Source of the DNA: Isoptericola luteus
Lineage (GTDB): Bacteria; Actinomycetota; Actinomycetes; Actinomycetales; Cellulomonadaceae
DNA: 64,000 nucleotides
NCBI RefSeq assembly: GCF_020297055.1
Contig: NZ_JAIXCQ010000007.1
Coordinates: 62,001 to 126,000 of the forward strand
Direction: 5' to 3'
The notes under the pieces are model-generated. The model was not told where the DNA came from, searched no databases, and saw nothing but the letters and a program-made list of their open reading frames with translations. Of the stretch, positions 30,389-39,505 are shown in pieces. Numbering within the stretch: position 1 is the first letter of the stretch; each line of letters opens with the position of its first letter. Position numbers and translations under genes: made by a program.

Positions 30389-31501
30389 CTAGGCGTGCGT
30401 CGCGGCGACCGCCCGCTCGACGACGTGACGTGCGTCGCCGTCGCCCTCCGCGAGCCAGGCGCGCTGACGCGCGGCGCCGTCGCCGCCCGCCCAGAGCCGC
30501 CCGAGGAGCTCGGTGACGTCATCCAGGTCGCCGGAGTCCGCCAGGGCCTCGCGCACGTGTGCGACGAGCTCGCCGACGGCGTCGTGCGCGGGCACCGGCC
30601 GCCACGTGCGCGGGGACAGCAGCACCTCGCTGAGCCCGGACCGGCCGGCCCGCCAGGAGGCCGCGCGCAGCAGCTCGGTGTGCAGCTCCGGCGCGGGAAG
30701 ACCGTCGGCGGTCTCGCGCGCCGCGGTCTCCACGAGCGCCCGCGCGAGCGCCGCCAGCAGCGTCGCCGTGTCCGCCTCGAGGCAGACGTCGGCGATGCGG
30801 ATCTCGACCGTCGGGTACCTCGCGGACAGGCGGGCGTCGTAGAAGACCATGTTCTGGTCGAGGACGGTCCCGGTGGCCACCAGCGCGGCGACCGAGTCGT
30901 GGTACGCCTGCGGGCTGCCGAACGCCCGGGTCGGCCCGGCCGTGGGCCAGCGGGCCCAGACCTGTGAGCGGAAGCTGGCGTAGCCCGAGTCCTCTCCCTG
31001 CCAGAACGGCGAGTTCGCGCTCAGGGCGAGCAGCACCGACAACCACGGCCCGATCCGGTCCAGCACGGCGACGCCCTCCGTGTCGTCGGCGACCGCGACG
31101 TGCACGTGGCACCCGCTGGTGAGCTGCTCGCGCGCCGTGAGCCCGAAGCGGGCGCGGGCCTCGAGGTAGCGCAGGCTGGGCACGGTGGTGCCCTCGAAGG
31201 GCAGCGGCGACGTGGCGAGCGCCGCGACCCGGGCACCCACCCGGTCCGCGGCCGCCTGCGCCCTGGCGCGCCCCGCGCGGATCTCGCCGGCCAGGTCGGA
31301 CAGCCCGCGGCGCGGGTGCGTCGCCGTCTCGAGCTGCTCCTCCATGAACTCCGTCTCGAGCGCTCCGGCGCCCTTGCCGTGGGGGCTCGCGACAGCCCTG
31401 GCCGTCTCCGAGGACTCGAGGGCCTCGGACGCCTTCGCGACCGGGCCCCCGTCCGCCCCCACCAGCAAGAACTCTTCCTCGACGCCCATGGTGCGTTCCA
31501 T
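30389..31501 (-). CDS. Carboxylate-amine ligase, glutamate-cysteine ligase 2 family (YbdK-like)
   Basis: 370 residues of the GCS2 family: MGVEEEFLLVG at the start, METEFMEEQLETAT-like substrate loop (ALETEFMEEQLETATHPRRG), GCHVHVAV (metal-binding His) and PTVEIRIADVC. E. coli YbdK has weak gamma-glutamylcysteine synthetase activity; EgtA of ergothioneine synthesis is a cousin, but no other egt gene is nearby. Convergent with the PIG-L gene. Confidence 0.9.
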   Translation of the reverse strand: MERTMGVEEEFLLVGADGGPVAKASEALESSETARAVASPHGKGAGALETEFMEEQLETATHPRRGLSDLAGEIRAGRARAQAAADRVGARVAALATSPLPFEGTTVPSLRYLEARARFGLTAREQLTSGCHVHVAVADDTEGVAVLDRIGPWLSVLLALSANSPFWQGEDSGYASFRSQVWARWPTAGPTRAFGSPQAYHDSVAALVATGTVLDQNMVFYDARLSARYPTVEIRIADVCLEADTATLLAALARALVETAARETADGLPAPELHTELLRAASWRAGRSGLSEVLLSPRTWRPVPAHDAVGELVAHVREALADSGDLDDVTELLGRLWAGGDGAARQRAWLAEGDGDARHVVERAVAATHA

Positions 31502-31544
31502 GCGGGAAGTCTCACACGGTGGGGCCGTTGCCGCTCGGGTCGCC

Positions 31545-32171
31545 TCAGCCGTAGATCTTCGCCGCGTACGCCGGGCCGTAGTACTCGTCGAGGTCGGCGA
31601 CGGTGTCGTCGGGGCGCTCCAGCGCCTGCGCCAGCACCGCCCGCCGCGGGACGGCGTCGGGGGCCCAGGTCTCCGGGTCCCAGAGGCGGGAGCGCAGGAA
31701 CGCCTTCGGGCAGTGGTGGAAGACCTCCCGCACGGACACCTCGAGCACGAGGGTGGGCACGTGCCCCCGCACCGTCAGGTCCGGCGCGTAGGGGACGTCG
31801 CGCAGCACGCGCGCGGTGCCGTTCACGCGCAGGGTGTCGGTGCGTCCCGGCACGACGAAGACCAGCCCGACCTCGGGGTTGGCGAGAACGTTGTGGAACC
31901 CGTCGGCGCGGCGGTTGCCAGGGCGCTCGGGCAGGGCGATCGTGACGTCGTCGAGCACGTGCGCGAACCCGGCGGGGTCGCCCTTCGGGGAGACGTCGGC
32001 GTACCCGTCCGCGTCGGCCGTGGCCACGAAGCACAGGGGAGAGGCGGCCAGCCACTGCCGGTCCAGGTCGTGCAGGCGTGGCCGGACCTTGCGCCGTGCG
32101 GTCGGGAGCGGTTCGCCGACGACCTCCTCGAGCTCGGCGACGGACGTGAGGGGCGTGCCTCCGTGGTCCAT
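31545..32171 (-). CDS. Pyridoxamine 5'-phosphate oxidase-family flavoprotein (MSMEG_1061 type)
   Basis: 208 residues with the split-barrel FMN fold: FVATADADGYADVSPKGDPAGF is the phosphate-binding strand pair, and HHCPKAFLRSRLWDPETW at the C-terminus is characteristic of the MSMEG_1061 group of F420/FMN-binding PPOX proteins. Physiological substrate unknown. TAAGTT (32178-32183) is six bases before ATG; leaderless. Confidence 0.88.
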   Translation of the reverse strand: MDHGGTPLTSVAELEEVVGEPLPTARRKVRPRLHDLDRQWLAASPLCFVATADADGYADVSPKGDPAGFAHVLDDVTIALPERPGNRRADGFHNVLANPEVGLVFVVPGRTDTLRVNGTARVLRDVPYAPDLTVRGHVPTLVLEVSVREVFHHCPKAFLRSRLWDPETWAPDAVPRRAVLAQALERPDDTVADLDEYYGPAYAAKIYG

Positions 32172-32246
32172 GGCACCAACTTAGCGCCGGTGACGAGGGT
32201 GCCGTGAGGGCGAGGGACGCCGGTGGACACGTGGGCAGACGCCGAC

Positions 32247-32274
32247 GGCCGGCCCTCGGGCGTGAGGGCCGGCC
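32247..32274. terminator. Hairpin after the fad operon
   Basis: GGCCGGCCCTC paired perfectly with its complement around a 6-nt loop, 60 nt downstream of the fad operon's last stop codon on the minus strand. No T-run. Confidence 0.55.
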
Positions 32275-32334
32275 GCCGGGCCGCCGGGCCGCGGGGCGGC
32301 CGGCGGATCCCCGTGAGGAGAGTGTCGGATCGTG

Positions 32335-34464
32335 TCAGGCGACGGACGACTCGGGGATTCCTGCGACGCCGTCGGGCAGCAGCCGGCGGCCGAGCACGCG
32401 CTCGCTGTAGCCGGTGCGGTCCAGGTACGGCGTGATACCACCGGTGTGGAAGCCCCACCCGGCGCCGAGGATCATGCACAGGTCGATCTGCTGCGGCGCG
32501 GCCACGACGCCCTCGTCGAGCATGTGCCCGATCTCGGTCGCCAGGGCGGTGAGCACCGAGTCCAGCACGCCCGCGGCGTCGAGGACCCCGGGCTCGCCCG
32601 CGCGGGCGGGGCCGAAGACGTCCTGGACCGCGGGGTCGACGGGCTTGGGCAGGCCGGGCGCCGGGGCGTCCAGCACGACGCGCGTGGAGTCGGCGACGAT
32701 CTTCTCGAGCCCGGGCGACGTCGGGAAGCGGTCGCCGAGGTCCTCGCGCAGCGACGTGAGCACGTGCAGGCCCACCGCCGGCCCCACCAGGTCGAACAGC
32801 GCGAAGGTCGGCATGGGCAGGCCGAGCGGGGCGAGCGCCGTGTCGGCGACCTCGACGGGCGTGCCGTTCTCGATCGCCTCGACGACCTTGCCCATCACGA
32901 GCACGAGCAGGCGGTTGACGACGAAGCCGGGACGGTCGGCGACGAGCACCGCCGTCTTGCGCAGCTTCTTCGTGACGGCGAACGCCGTGGCGAGGGCCTC
33001 GGGCGACGTCTCGGTCGCCTGCACCACCTCGACCAGGGGCATCTGGGCCACCGGGTTGAAGAAGTGGATGCCCACGACCCGCTCGGGGTGGCGCAGGTCC
33101 GCGGCCATCTCCGTGACCGACAGCGCCGAGGTGTTCGTCGCGAGGACGGTGTCCTCGCCGACGATGTCCTCGAGCTCGGCGAAGACCTTCTTCTTGAGGC
33201 CCATGACCTCGGTCACGGCCTCGATGACGAGGTCGCAGGACGCGAAGTCGCCGATCTCGGTGGTGCCGGTGATGCTCGCGGAGATCCGCGAGGCGGCCGC
33301 GGGCGTCATCCGGCCGCGAGACACGAGCTTGTCGGTGGTGGCCTTGACGAAGCCGAGGCCCTTGGCCACGCGCTCGGAGTCGAGGTCCCGCATGACGACG
33401 GGCACGCCGAGCCGCTGCGAGACGAGCAGGGCGATCTGGGCGGCCATGAGGCCCGCGCCCACGATGCCGACCCGGGTCACCGGGCGGGCGAGCTTCGGGT
33501 CGGGCGCGCCGGCCGGCTTCTTGCCGCCGGACACGAGCTGGAACGCGTACACGCTCGCGCGCATCTCGTCGGTCATGATGAGGTCCGCCAGCGCCACGTC
33601 CTCGGCCTCGAAGGCCTCGGCACGGGTCGCGTTGCGGGCCGCGGCCATGAGGTCGAGCGCGCGGTAGGGCGCCGGGCGCGAGCCCGCCACCACGGCGTCG
33701 AGCTGCTTGCGCGCGCCCGCGACGACGGCGTCCCACACGGGCTGCGGGTCGAGCTCGCGGCGGGTCACGGTGACCTCGCCGCGCACGACGCGGGCCGCCC
33801 ACGCGATGGACTGCTCGAGGAAGTCCGCCGCCTCGAACAGCTCGTCGACGAGGCCGATCTCGTGGGCCTCCGCGGGCTTGTACGGCCGCTGCGCGGCGGG
33901 CCGCGTGAGGATGACCTCCAGGGCCTTCTCGATGCCGACCAGGCGGGGCACCAGGTAGGCGCCGCCCCAGCCGGGCACGAGGCCCAGGCCGGTCTCCGGC
34001 AGGGCGAGTGCCGGGGCGTCGGACGCGACCGTGCGGTAGTCGCAGTTCAGGGCGACCTCGAGGCCGCCGCCCAGGGCCAGGCCGTTGACGAACGCGAACG
34101 TGGGCACGCCCATGGTGTGCAGCAGCTCGTAGGCGGCGTGACCGCTGCGGCCGAGCTCGAGAGCCTGCTCGTGCGACGTCACCGTGGACACCTGGAGCAG
34201 GTCCGCGCCGGCGGCGAGGAAGTACGGCTTGCCGGTGACGGCGACCGCGGCGATCTCGCCGCGGCCCGCGCGCTCCTGCTGGGCGGTCAGCGCGGCCGTG
34301 AGCTCGGCCATGCCGAGCGGTCCGAGCGTGCTCGGCTTGGTGTGGTCGAGCCCGTTGTCGAGCGTGACGAGTGCGAGGGTGCCGGCGCCGCCGGGGAGCT
34401 CGACGTCGCGCACCAGCGCGTGGGTGACGCGCTCGGTGCGGGGCTCAGAGGTGGTCGTGGTCAT
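32335..34464 (-). CDS. fadB: Fatty-acid oxidation multifunctional protein: enoyl-CoA hydratase / 3-hydroxyacyl-CoA dehydrogenase
   Basis: 709 residues. The N-terminal crotonase domain (AAGADLLQVS; LPETGLGLVPGWGG with the catalytic Glu) hydrates enoyl-CoA. The NAD-binding domain starts RVGIVGAGLMAAQIALL (about residue 330) and has the catalytic IHFFNPVAQMPLVEVV; a C-terminal HCDH domain follows. With the adjacent thiolase it completes the beta-oxidation cycle. ATG lies 6 nt after the thiolase stop, an operon. The GxGxMG has Ala for the last Gly, a known variant. Confidence 0.93.
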   Translation of the reverse strand: MTTTTSEPRTERVTHALVRDVELPGGAGTLALVTLDNGLDHTKPSTLGPLGMAELTAALTAQQERAGRGEIAAVAVTGKPYFLAAGADLLQVSTVTSHEQALELGRSGHAAYELLHTMGVPTFAFVNGLALGGGLEVALNCDYRTVASDAPALALPETGLGLVPGWGGAYLVPRLVGIEKALEVILTRPAAQRPYKPAEAHEIGLVDELFEAADFLEQSIAWAARVVRGEVTVTRRELDPQPVWDAVVAGARKQLDAVVAGSRPAPYRALDLMAAARNATRAEAFEAEDVALADLIMTDEMRASVYAFQLVSGGKKPAGAPDPKLARPVTRVGIVGAGLMAAQIALLVSQRLGVPVVMRDLDSERVAKGLGFVKATTDKLVSRGRMTPAAASRISASITGTTEIGDFASCDLVIEAVTEVMGLKKKVFAELEDIVGEDTVLATNTSALSVTEMAADLRHPERVVGIHFFNPVAQMPLVEVVQATETSPEALATAFAVTKKLRKTAVLVADRPGFVVNRLLVLVMGKVVEAIENGTPVEVADTALAPLGLPMPTFALFDLVGPAVGLHVLTSLREDLGDRFPTSPGLEKIVADSTRVVLDAPAPGLPKPVDPAVQDVFGPARAGEPGVLDAAGVLDSVLTALATEIGHMLDEGVVAAPQQIDLCMILGAGWGFHTGGITPYLDRTGYSERVLGRRLLPDGVAGIPESSVA

Positions 34465-34470
34465 GTGTGG

Positions 34471-35778
34471 TCAGTCCTCCTGTGCCGAGACGTGGCCCGA
34501 GTAGTCGGCGTGGTGCGGGTTCTCCCAGATCACGGTGCCGCCCTGGCCGAGGCCCACGCACATCGTCGTGATGCCGTAGCGCACCTCGGGGTGCCGGGTG
34601 AACTGGTGGGCGAGCTGCATCATGAGGCGCACGCCGGAGCTGGCCAGCGGGTGGCCCATCGCGATGGCGCCGCCGTACGGGTTGACCCGCTCGTCGTCGT
34701 CGGCGATGCCGTAGTGGTCGAGGAAGCTGAGCACCTGGACGGCGAAGGCCTCGTTGATCTCGAACAGGCCGATGTCGTCGATGGTCAGGCCGGCCTGGGC
34801 GAGGGCCTTGTCGGTGGCGGGGACCGGGCCGTAGCCCATGATCGACGGGTCGACGCCCGCGAACGCGGAGGCGACCAGGCGCATGCCGACCGGCAGCCCC
34901 AGCTCGGCGGCAACGTCACCCGAGGCGAGCAGCGCGGCGGTGGCGCCGTCGGTCAAGGGGGAGGCGTTGCCGGCCGTGACGCGGCCGCCAGGGCGGAACG
35001 GCGTCTTGAGGTTCGCGATGCCCTCGACGGTGGTCCCCGGGCGGGGCAGCTCGTCGGCGGTGGCCAGGCCCCAGCCCTGCTCGACCGAGCGCACCGCGAC
35101 GGGGACGATCTCCGGGCCGACGTCGCCGTTCGCGACCGCCTTGGCGTACTTGGCCTGGCTGCCCACGGCGTAGGCGTCCGCGCGCTCCTTGGTCAGGTGC
35201 GGGAACTTGTCGTGCAGGTTCTCCGCGGTGACGCCCATGTTGAGCGCCTCCGGGTCCACGAGGCGCTCGGCCAGGAACCGCGGGTTCGGCTCGGCGTCGA
35301 AGCCCATCGGGTGGCGGCCCATGTGCTCGACGCCGCCCGCGACGACGACGTCGGCGTTGCCGAACGCGATGCCCGAGGCCGTCGTGGTGACGGCCGTCAT
35401 GGCGCCCGCGCACATGCGGTCGATCGCGAAGCCGGGGACGGACGCCGGCAGGCCGGCCAGCATGCCCACCGTGCGACCGAGGGTCAGGCCCTGGTCGCCC
35501 TGCTGGGTCGTGGCGGCGATGGCGACCTCGTCGACCCGGTCGCCGGGAAGCTCGGGGTGGCGGCGCAGGAGCTCGCGCACGGCCTTGACGACGAGGTCGT
35601 CGGCGCGGGTCTCGGCGAACAGGCCGTCGGGCCGCGCCTTGCCGAACGGCGTGCGCACGCCCTCGACGAAGACCACGTCGCGCAGCGCGCGGCGGGCAGG
35701 GTTCCGGGTGGTGCCGGGGGCGTTCTGGGTGGCCAGCTCGCTGGGCACCCCGGCGGGCACCTCGCTCGACACAGTCAT
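34471..35778 (-). CDS. fadA: Acetyl-CoA C-acyltransferase (thiolase)
   Basis: 435 residues. The thiolase nucleophile Cys is in DRMCAGAMTAV, the catalytic His in GGAIAMGHPLASSG, and the second Cys in TTMCVGLGQGG. It cleaves 3-ketoacyl-CoA with CoA in beta-oxidation. The ATG at 35778 follows GGATGGAG. First gene of the two-gene fad operon; several GCGGTA/TACCGC inverted repeats upstream suggest a dedicated repressor. Confidence 0.95.
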   Translation of the reverse strand: MTVSSEVPAGVPSELATQNAPGTTRNPARRALRDVVFVEGVRTPFGKARPDGLFAETRADDLVVKAVRELLRRHPELPGDRVDEVAIAATTQQGDQGLTLGRTVGMLAGLPASVPGFAIDRMCAGAMTAVTTTASGIAFGNADVVVAGGVEHMGRHPMGFDAEPNPRFLAERLVDPEALNMGVTAENLHDKFPHLTKERADAYAVGSQAKYAKAVANGDVGPEIVPVAVRSVEQGWGLATADELPRPGTTVEGIANLKTPFRPGGRVTAGNASPLTDGATAALLASGDVAAELGLPVGMRLVASAFAGVDPSIMGYGPVPATDKALAQAGLTIDDIGLFEINEAFAVQVLSFLDHYGIADDDERVNPYGGAIAMGHPLASSGVRLMMQLAHQFTRHPEVRYGITTMCVGLGQGGTVIWENPHHADYSGHVSAQED

Positions 35779-35865
35779 GGCAGCTCCATCCGATTGCGAT
35801 GGTCGGGACTTCGGCGTCCGACGAGCGACGCCGCTCAGGGAGCACGGGCAGCGGGTGGCCGTGCT

Positions 35866-35928
35866 GCGGTACACGCTACCGCGAGTACCGGTAAAAGGAT
35901 AGACCACCCTGAGACGCGGTATCACCGC
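35866..35928. promoter_or_regulatory. Cluster of inverted repeats upstream of fadA
   Basis: Three related dyads: GCGGTACACGCTACCGC (35866-35882), TACCGGTA (35886-35893) and GCGGTATCACCGC (35916-35928). All share the half-site GCGGTA. They lie about 90-150 nt before the fadA start, where the minus-strand promoter should be, and probably bind a fatty-acid-responsive regulator such as a TetR or GntR protein. Confidence 0.55.
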
Positions 35929-35995
35929 ACGTCGTCAGGCTCTCGTGCACGTCCCGGTGCACGCGGCACAGCCAGGTGCGAACGCGCGCGACCGG

Positions 35996-36033
35996 TCAGG
36001 CCCAGGTGCACCGGTACGTGCACCAGGGCCTGA
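35996..36033. terminator. Hairpin after the RNase D gene
   Basis: TCAGGCCCAGGTGCA pairs with TGCACCAGGGCCTGA with one mismatch around CCGGTACG, 12 nt after the RNase D stop on the minus strand. Confidence 0.65.
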
Positions 36034-36044
36034 CAGCTCAAGGG

Positions 36045-37271
36045 TCAGGGAACGGCGAGGACGGGCGCGAGACGGCCCGCCAACAGGTCGATCTGCCAGG
36101 GCCGTGCGCCGCGCCCGCGCAGGAACGCGGCGACCTCGTCCGCTCCGCCAGGCTCGGGCGGAGTCCAGCACAGGCGGCGCAGGGCGTCGGGCTGCAACAG
36201 GTTCTCCGCTGGCACCGAGAGCCCCGTGGACAGCTCGGCCACGACCTCGCGGGCCTCGGCGAGACGCCGGGCTGCGACGGGGTCTCGGTCCGCCCAGGTA
36301 CGCGGCTGGGGCGGTCCGTCGGTCTTGGGCCCGCGCAGGGAGGGCAGCTGCTCCTCGGGCAGCGCGAGCGCCTCGTCGATCGCGCGCTGCCAGGCGGGGG
36401 CACGGCGACGGGTCGCCTTGCCGGCGAACTCGGGCAGCGCGGTGAGCTGCGGCACCGTGCGCGGCAGCACCCGTGCGGCGGCGACGATCGCCCGGTCGGG
36501 CAGCACACGGCCGGGGGCGACATCGCGGGCGCGGGCGCTGGCGTCGCGGGCGAACCAGAGGCTGCGCACCACCGCGAGCCGCCGCCGGTCGCGCAGGGCG
36601 TGGCTGCCCGACGTACGCCGCCAGGGGTCCGGGCGCGGCGGTGGCGGCGTGGCGGTGCGCACCGCCTCGAACTCCTGCGCCGCCCACTCGGCCTTCCCGG
36701 CCGCGTCGAGGCGCTCGGCCAGCAGGTCGCGCAGCTCGACGAGCACCTCGACGTCGAGGGCCGCGTACCGCAGCCAGTCCTCCGGCAGGGGGCGTGTGGA
36801 CCAGTCGACCGCCGAGTGCTCCTTCGCCAGGCCGAGCCCGAGCAGCTCGGCCACGACGGCGGCGAGCCCGACGCGCTCCATCCCGAGCAGCCGCGCGGCG
36901 AGCTCGGTGTCGAAGACGCGGGCCGGCCGCAGGCCGTGCTCGGCGAGGCCCGGCAGGTCCTGGGACGCGGCGTGCAGCACCCACTCGACGTCGCCGACGG
37001 CGTCGCCGAGCGGGGACATGTCCGGGACCCCCACGGGGTCGACCAGCGCGGTGCCCGCCCCCTCGCGGCGGACCTGCACCAGGTAGGTGGCCTGACCGTA
37101 GCGGTAGCCGGAGGCGCGCTCGGCGTCCGCCGCGACCGGCCCGGTGCCCCCGCCGAACCGCTCCACGACGCGTGCGAAGGCCTCCGCGGAGTCGATCACG
37201 CGCCCGACGCCGTCGGCGGGCTCGGTCAACGGGGTCACGTCGGGTGCGGTCGGCGGCAGGGTGGAGCTCAT
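36045..37271 (-). CDS. HRDC domain-containing ribonuclease D
   Basis: 408 residues: an RNase D-type 3'-5' exonuclease domain (PVAADAERASGYRYG with the first acidic pair; HAASQDLPGL; FDTELAARLLG; YAALDVEVLVELRDLL) then an HRDC domain around residues 215-290. It trims RNA 3' ends. Stop of the DUF3000 gene and this start overlap by 4 nt (ATGA), so they are coupled; the pair is conserved in actinobacteria (Rv2680/Rv2681). Confidence 0.9.
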   Translation of the reverse strand: MSSTLPPTAPDVTPLTEPADGVGRVIDSAEAFARVVERFGGGTGPVAADAERASGYRYGQATYLVQVRREGAGTALVDPVGVPDMSPLGDAVGDVEWVLHAASQDLPGLAEHGLRPARVFDTELAARLLGMERVGLAAVVAELLGLGLAKEHSAVDWSTRPLPEDWLRYAALDVEVLVELRDLLAERLDAAGKAEWAAQEFEAVRTATPPPPRPDPWRRTSGSHALRDRRRLAVVRSLWFARDASARARDVAPGRVLPDRAIVAAARVLPRTVPQLTALPEFAGKATRRRAPAWQRAIDEALALPEEQLPSLRGPKTDGPPQPRTWADRDPVAARRLAEAREVVAELSTGLSVPAENLLQPDALRRLCWTPPEPGGADEVAAFLRGRGARPWQIDLLAGRLAPVLAVP

Positions 37272-37879
37272 GGACCCAGGGTAGGAGGTCGTGCGCGGGA
37301 GGAGAGCGCGGTGACACCGTCGGGCAGCGGCGGCAGGCCTCCCGCGGTGGCCATGAGGTCGGCCCAGACCGCCAGGTGCGCCCCGAGGTCCGTGTCCTCG
37401 GGCGTCCACGACGCGCGGATCTCCAGGTCGACGGCGTCGGGTGTCGACGACAGCGCCCCGAAGCTCTGCGAGACGACGCGGGTCACGGTCCCGCCCGCGC
37501 TGCGGACCGCCACCCGCGCGGTGCCGAGCGCCTCCGTGACCCACGACCACGCGACCTCGGCCAGCAGCGGGTCGGCGGCGAGCTCGGGCTCGAGCGTGGC
37601 CCGTACCAGCGTCACGACGCGGAAGGTCCCGTGCCAGGTCTCCTGCCCCTGCGGGTCGTGCAGGACGACGAAGCGCCCCGAGGCGACCTCGCCGCCGTCG
37701 GTCCCGGCGCCGTCGTCGCCGGCGACGATCTCCCCCTCGAGGGCGACGGAGAACGGCGCGATCCGCGTGGGACCGGGGATCTCGGCGAGGTGCACGTCGG
37801 TGCGCAGGCGACGCTCGCGCAGCGACGCGAGGGCGGCTGCGAACGGGGCGGGGACGGGCTCCCCGGTGTGACCGGTCAC
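37268..37879 (-). CDS. DUF3000 domain-containing protein
   Basis: 203 residues; the whole sequence (PFAAALASLRERRLRTDVHLAEIPGPTRIAPFSVALEG through WTPEDTDLGAHLAVWADLMA) is typical of DUF3000, an actinobacterial family of unknown function. GTG 37879 is seven bases after TACGGT (37887-37892), consistent with a leaderless mRNA; GTG 37888 is an alternative. The start lies within a 16-bp perfect palindrome. Upstream partner of RNase D by a 4-nt overlap. Confidence 0.85.
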   Translation of the reverse strand: MTGHTGEPVPAPFAAALASLRERRLRTDVHLAEIPGPTRIAPFSVALEGEIVAGDDGAGTDGGEVASGRFVVLHDPQGQETWHGTFRVVTLVRATLEPELAADPLLAEVAWSWVTEALGTARVAVRSAGGTVTRVVSQSFGALSSTPDAVDLEIRASWTPEDTDLGAHLAVWADLMATAGGLPPLPDGVTALSSRARPPTLGP

Positions 37880-37881
37880 AC
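37866..37881. promoter_or_regulatory. 16-bp perfect palindrome at the DUF3000 start codon
   Basis: GTGTGACCGGTCACAC is fully self-complementary and covers the GTG start and the expected transcription start. It could be an operator or may only reflect codon choice. Confidence 0.4.
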
Positions 37882-38068
37882 GGGCCACCGTACGGCGGGC
37901 GTCGTCGGGCGCGGGGTGCCACGCGGGTCGGCTGCACACCTCGTGTCCGGATCGTGATGGTCCGTCCACCTGGGGTGCCCGTGCGGACTAGGCTGGTCGA
38001 GGCTTGCGGGCCGGCCACGTCGCCCGCGACCGCCGGACCCCCCACCATCTCGAGGGAAGCAGGAAACG

Positions 38069-39505
38069 ATGACAGCTCGCGCCCAGATCGGCGTCACCGG
38101 CCTGGCGGTGATGGGCCGTAACCTCGCCCGCAACTTCGCGCGGCACGGGTACACGGTCGCCGTGCACAACCGCAGCTTCGCCAAGACGCAGTCGCTGGTC
38201 GACGAGGCCGGGAGCGAGGGGGACTTCGTCCCGTCGGAGTCGATGGCGGACTTCGTCGCCTCGCTCGCCCGCCCCCGCAAGGTCGTGATCATGGTCAAGG
38301 CGGGCGCCGCCACGGACGCGGTCATCGACGAGCTCGTCCCGCTGCTGGAGTCCGGCGACATCGTCGTCGACGCCGGCAACGCCCACTTCCCCGACACGAT
38401 CCGTCGCGAGGAGGCCCTCGCCGCCAAGGGCCTGCACTTCGTGGGCACCGGTGTCTCGGGCGGCGAGGAGGGTGCGCTCAACGGCCCGTCGATCATGCCC
38501 GGCGGTACCCGTGAATCGTACGAGTCCCTGGGCCCGATCCTCGAGGCGATCTCCGCGAAGGTCGACGGCACGCCGTGCTGCACGTACGTGGGACCGAACG
38601 GGGCCGGGCACTTCGTCAAGATGGTGCACAACGGCATCGAGTACGCCGACATGCAGCTCATCGCCGAGGCGTACGACCTGCTCAAGCAGGGCCTCGGTGC
38701 GTCGGCCGCCGAGATCGGCCAGATCTTCGCCGAGTGGAACACCGGCGACCTCGAGTCGTTCCTCATCGAGATCACGGCCGACGTGCTCCAGCACGTCGAC
38801 GCCGCGACGGGCTCCGCGTTCGTCGACGTCGTCCTCGACCAGGCCGAGCAGAAGGGCACCGGACGCTGGACGGTGCAGAACGGCCTCGACCTGGGCGTGC
38901 CCATCACCGGCATCGCCGAGGCGACTTTCGCCCGCGCCCTGTCCGGCTCGGTGCCGCAGCGCGAGGCCGCCCGTGCGGCGCTCCGGGCGGACGCGACCCC
39001 CCTGCAGGTCACCGACCGCGCCGCGTTCATCGAGGACGTGCGCCAGGCGCTGTACGCCTCGAAGGTCGTCGCGTACTCGCAGGGCTTCGACCAGATCGCG
39101 GCGGCCTCGGCCGAGCACGGCTGGGACATCGACCGCGGCGCCATGGCCCGCATCTGGCGCGGCGGCTGCATTATCCGTGCCCGGTTCCTCAACCGGATCA
39201 CGGAGGCCTACGAGCGCGACCAGGACCTGGCGCTGCTGCTGGCCGACCCGTACTTCACCGACGCCGTCGGCAACGGCCTCGCTGCGTGGCGCCGCGTCGT
39301 CGCGCAGGCCGCGACCGCGGGCATCCCCGCGCCGGCGTTCTCGTCCTCGCTCGCCTACTACGACGGCGTGCGCGCGGACCGCCTCCCGGCGGCCCTCATC
39401 CAGGCCCAGCGCGACTTCTTCGGCGCCCACACCTACCGGCGCGCCGACCGCGAGGGTACTTTCCACACCGAGTGGTCGGCCGACCGCTCCGAGCAGGAGG
39501 CGTGA
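38069..39505 (+). CDS. gnd: 6-phosphogluconate dehydrogenase, decarboxylating (NADP)
   Basis: 478 residues, the long type. Oxidative pentose phosphate pathway: 6-phosphogluconate to ribulose 5-phosphate, CO2 and NADPH. GVTGLAVMGRNLARN is the NADP fold, VSGGEEGALNGPSIMPGG and HFVKMVHNGIEY (catalytic Lys) are the active-site motifs, and IWRGGCIIRARFL is the C-terminal signature. GGAAACG precedes ATG. Unusually, its stop overlaps the start of a D-aspartate-ligase-like gene, so it heads a wall-precursor operon. Confidence 0.96.
   Translation: MTARAQIGVTGLAVMGRNLARNFARHGYTVAVHNRSFAKTQSLVDEAGSEGDFVPSESMADFVASLARPRKVVIMVKAGAATDAVIDELVPLLESGDIVVDAGNAHFPDTIRREEALAAKGLHFVGTGVSGGEEGALNGPSIMPGGTRESYESLGPILEAISAKVDGTPCCTYVGPNGAGHFVKMVHNGIEYADMQLIAEAYDLLKQGLGASAAEIGQIFAEWNTGDLESFLIEITADVLQHVDAATGSAFVDVVLDQAEQKGTGRWTVQNGLDLGVPITGIAEATFARALSGSVPQREAARAALRADATPLQVTDRAAFIEDVRQALYASKVVAYSQGFDQIAAASAEHGWDIDRGAMARIWRGGCIIRARFLNRITEAYERDQDLALLLADPYFTDAVGNGLAAWRRVVAQAATAGIPAPAFSSSLAYYDGVRADRLPAALIQAQRDFFGAHTYRRADREGTFHTEWSADRSEQEA

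Noticed and set aside
30389-31501. EgtA of ergothioneine synthesis
   Set aside because: The sequence fits the general GCS2/YbdK group and no egtB, C, D or E lies nearby.
32332-36033. 1233-codon plus-strand frame over the fad operon
   Set aside because: Antisense shadow: low-complexity His/Arg/Asp/Gly sequence without any motif.
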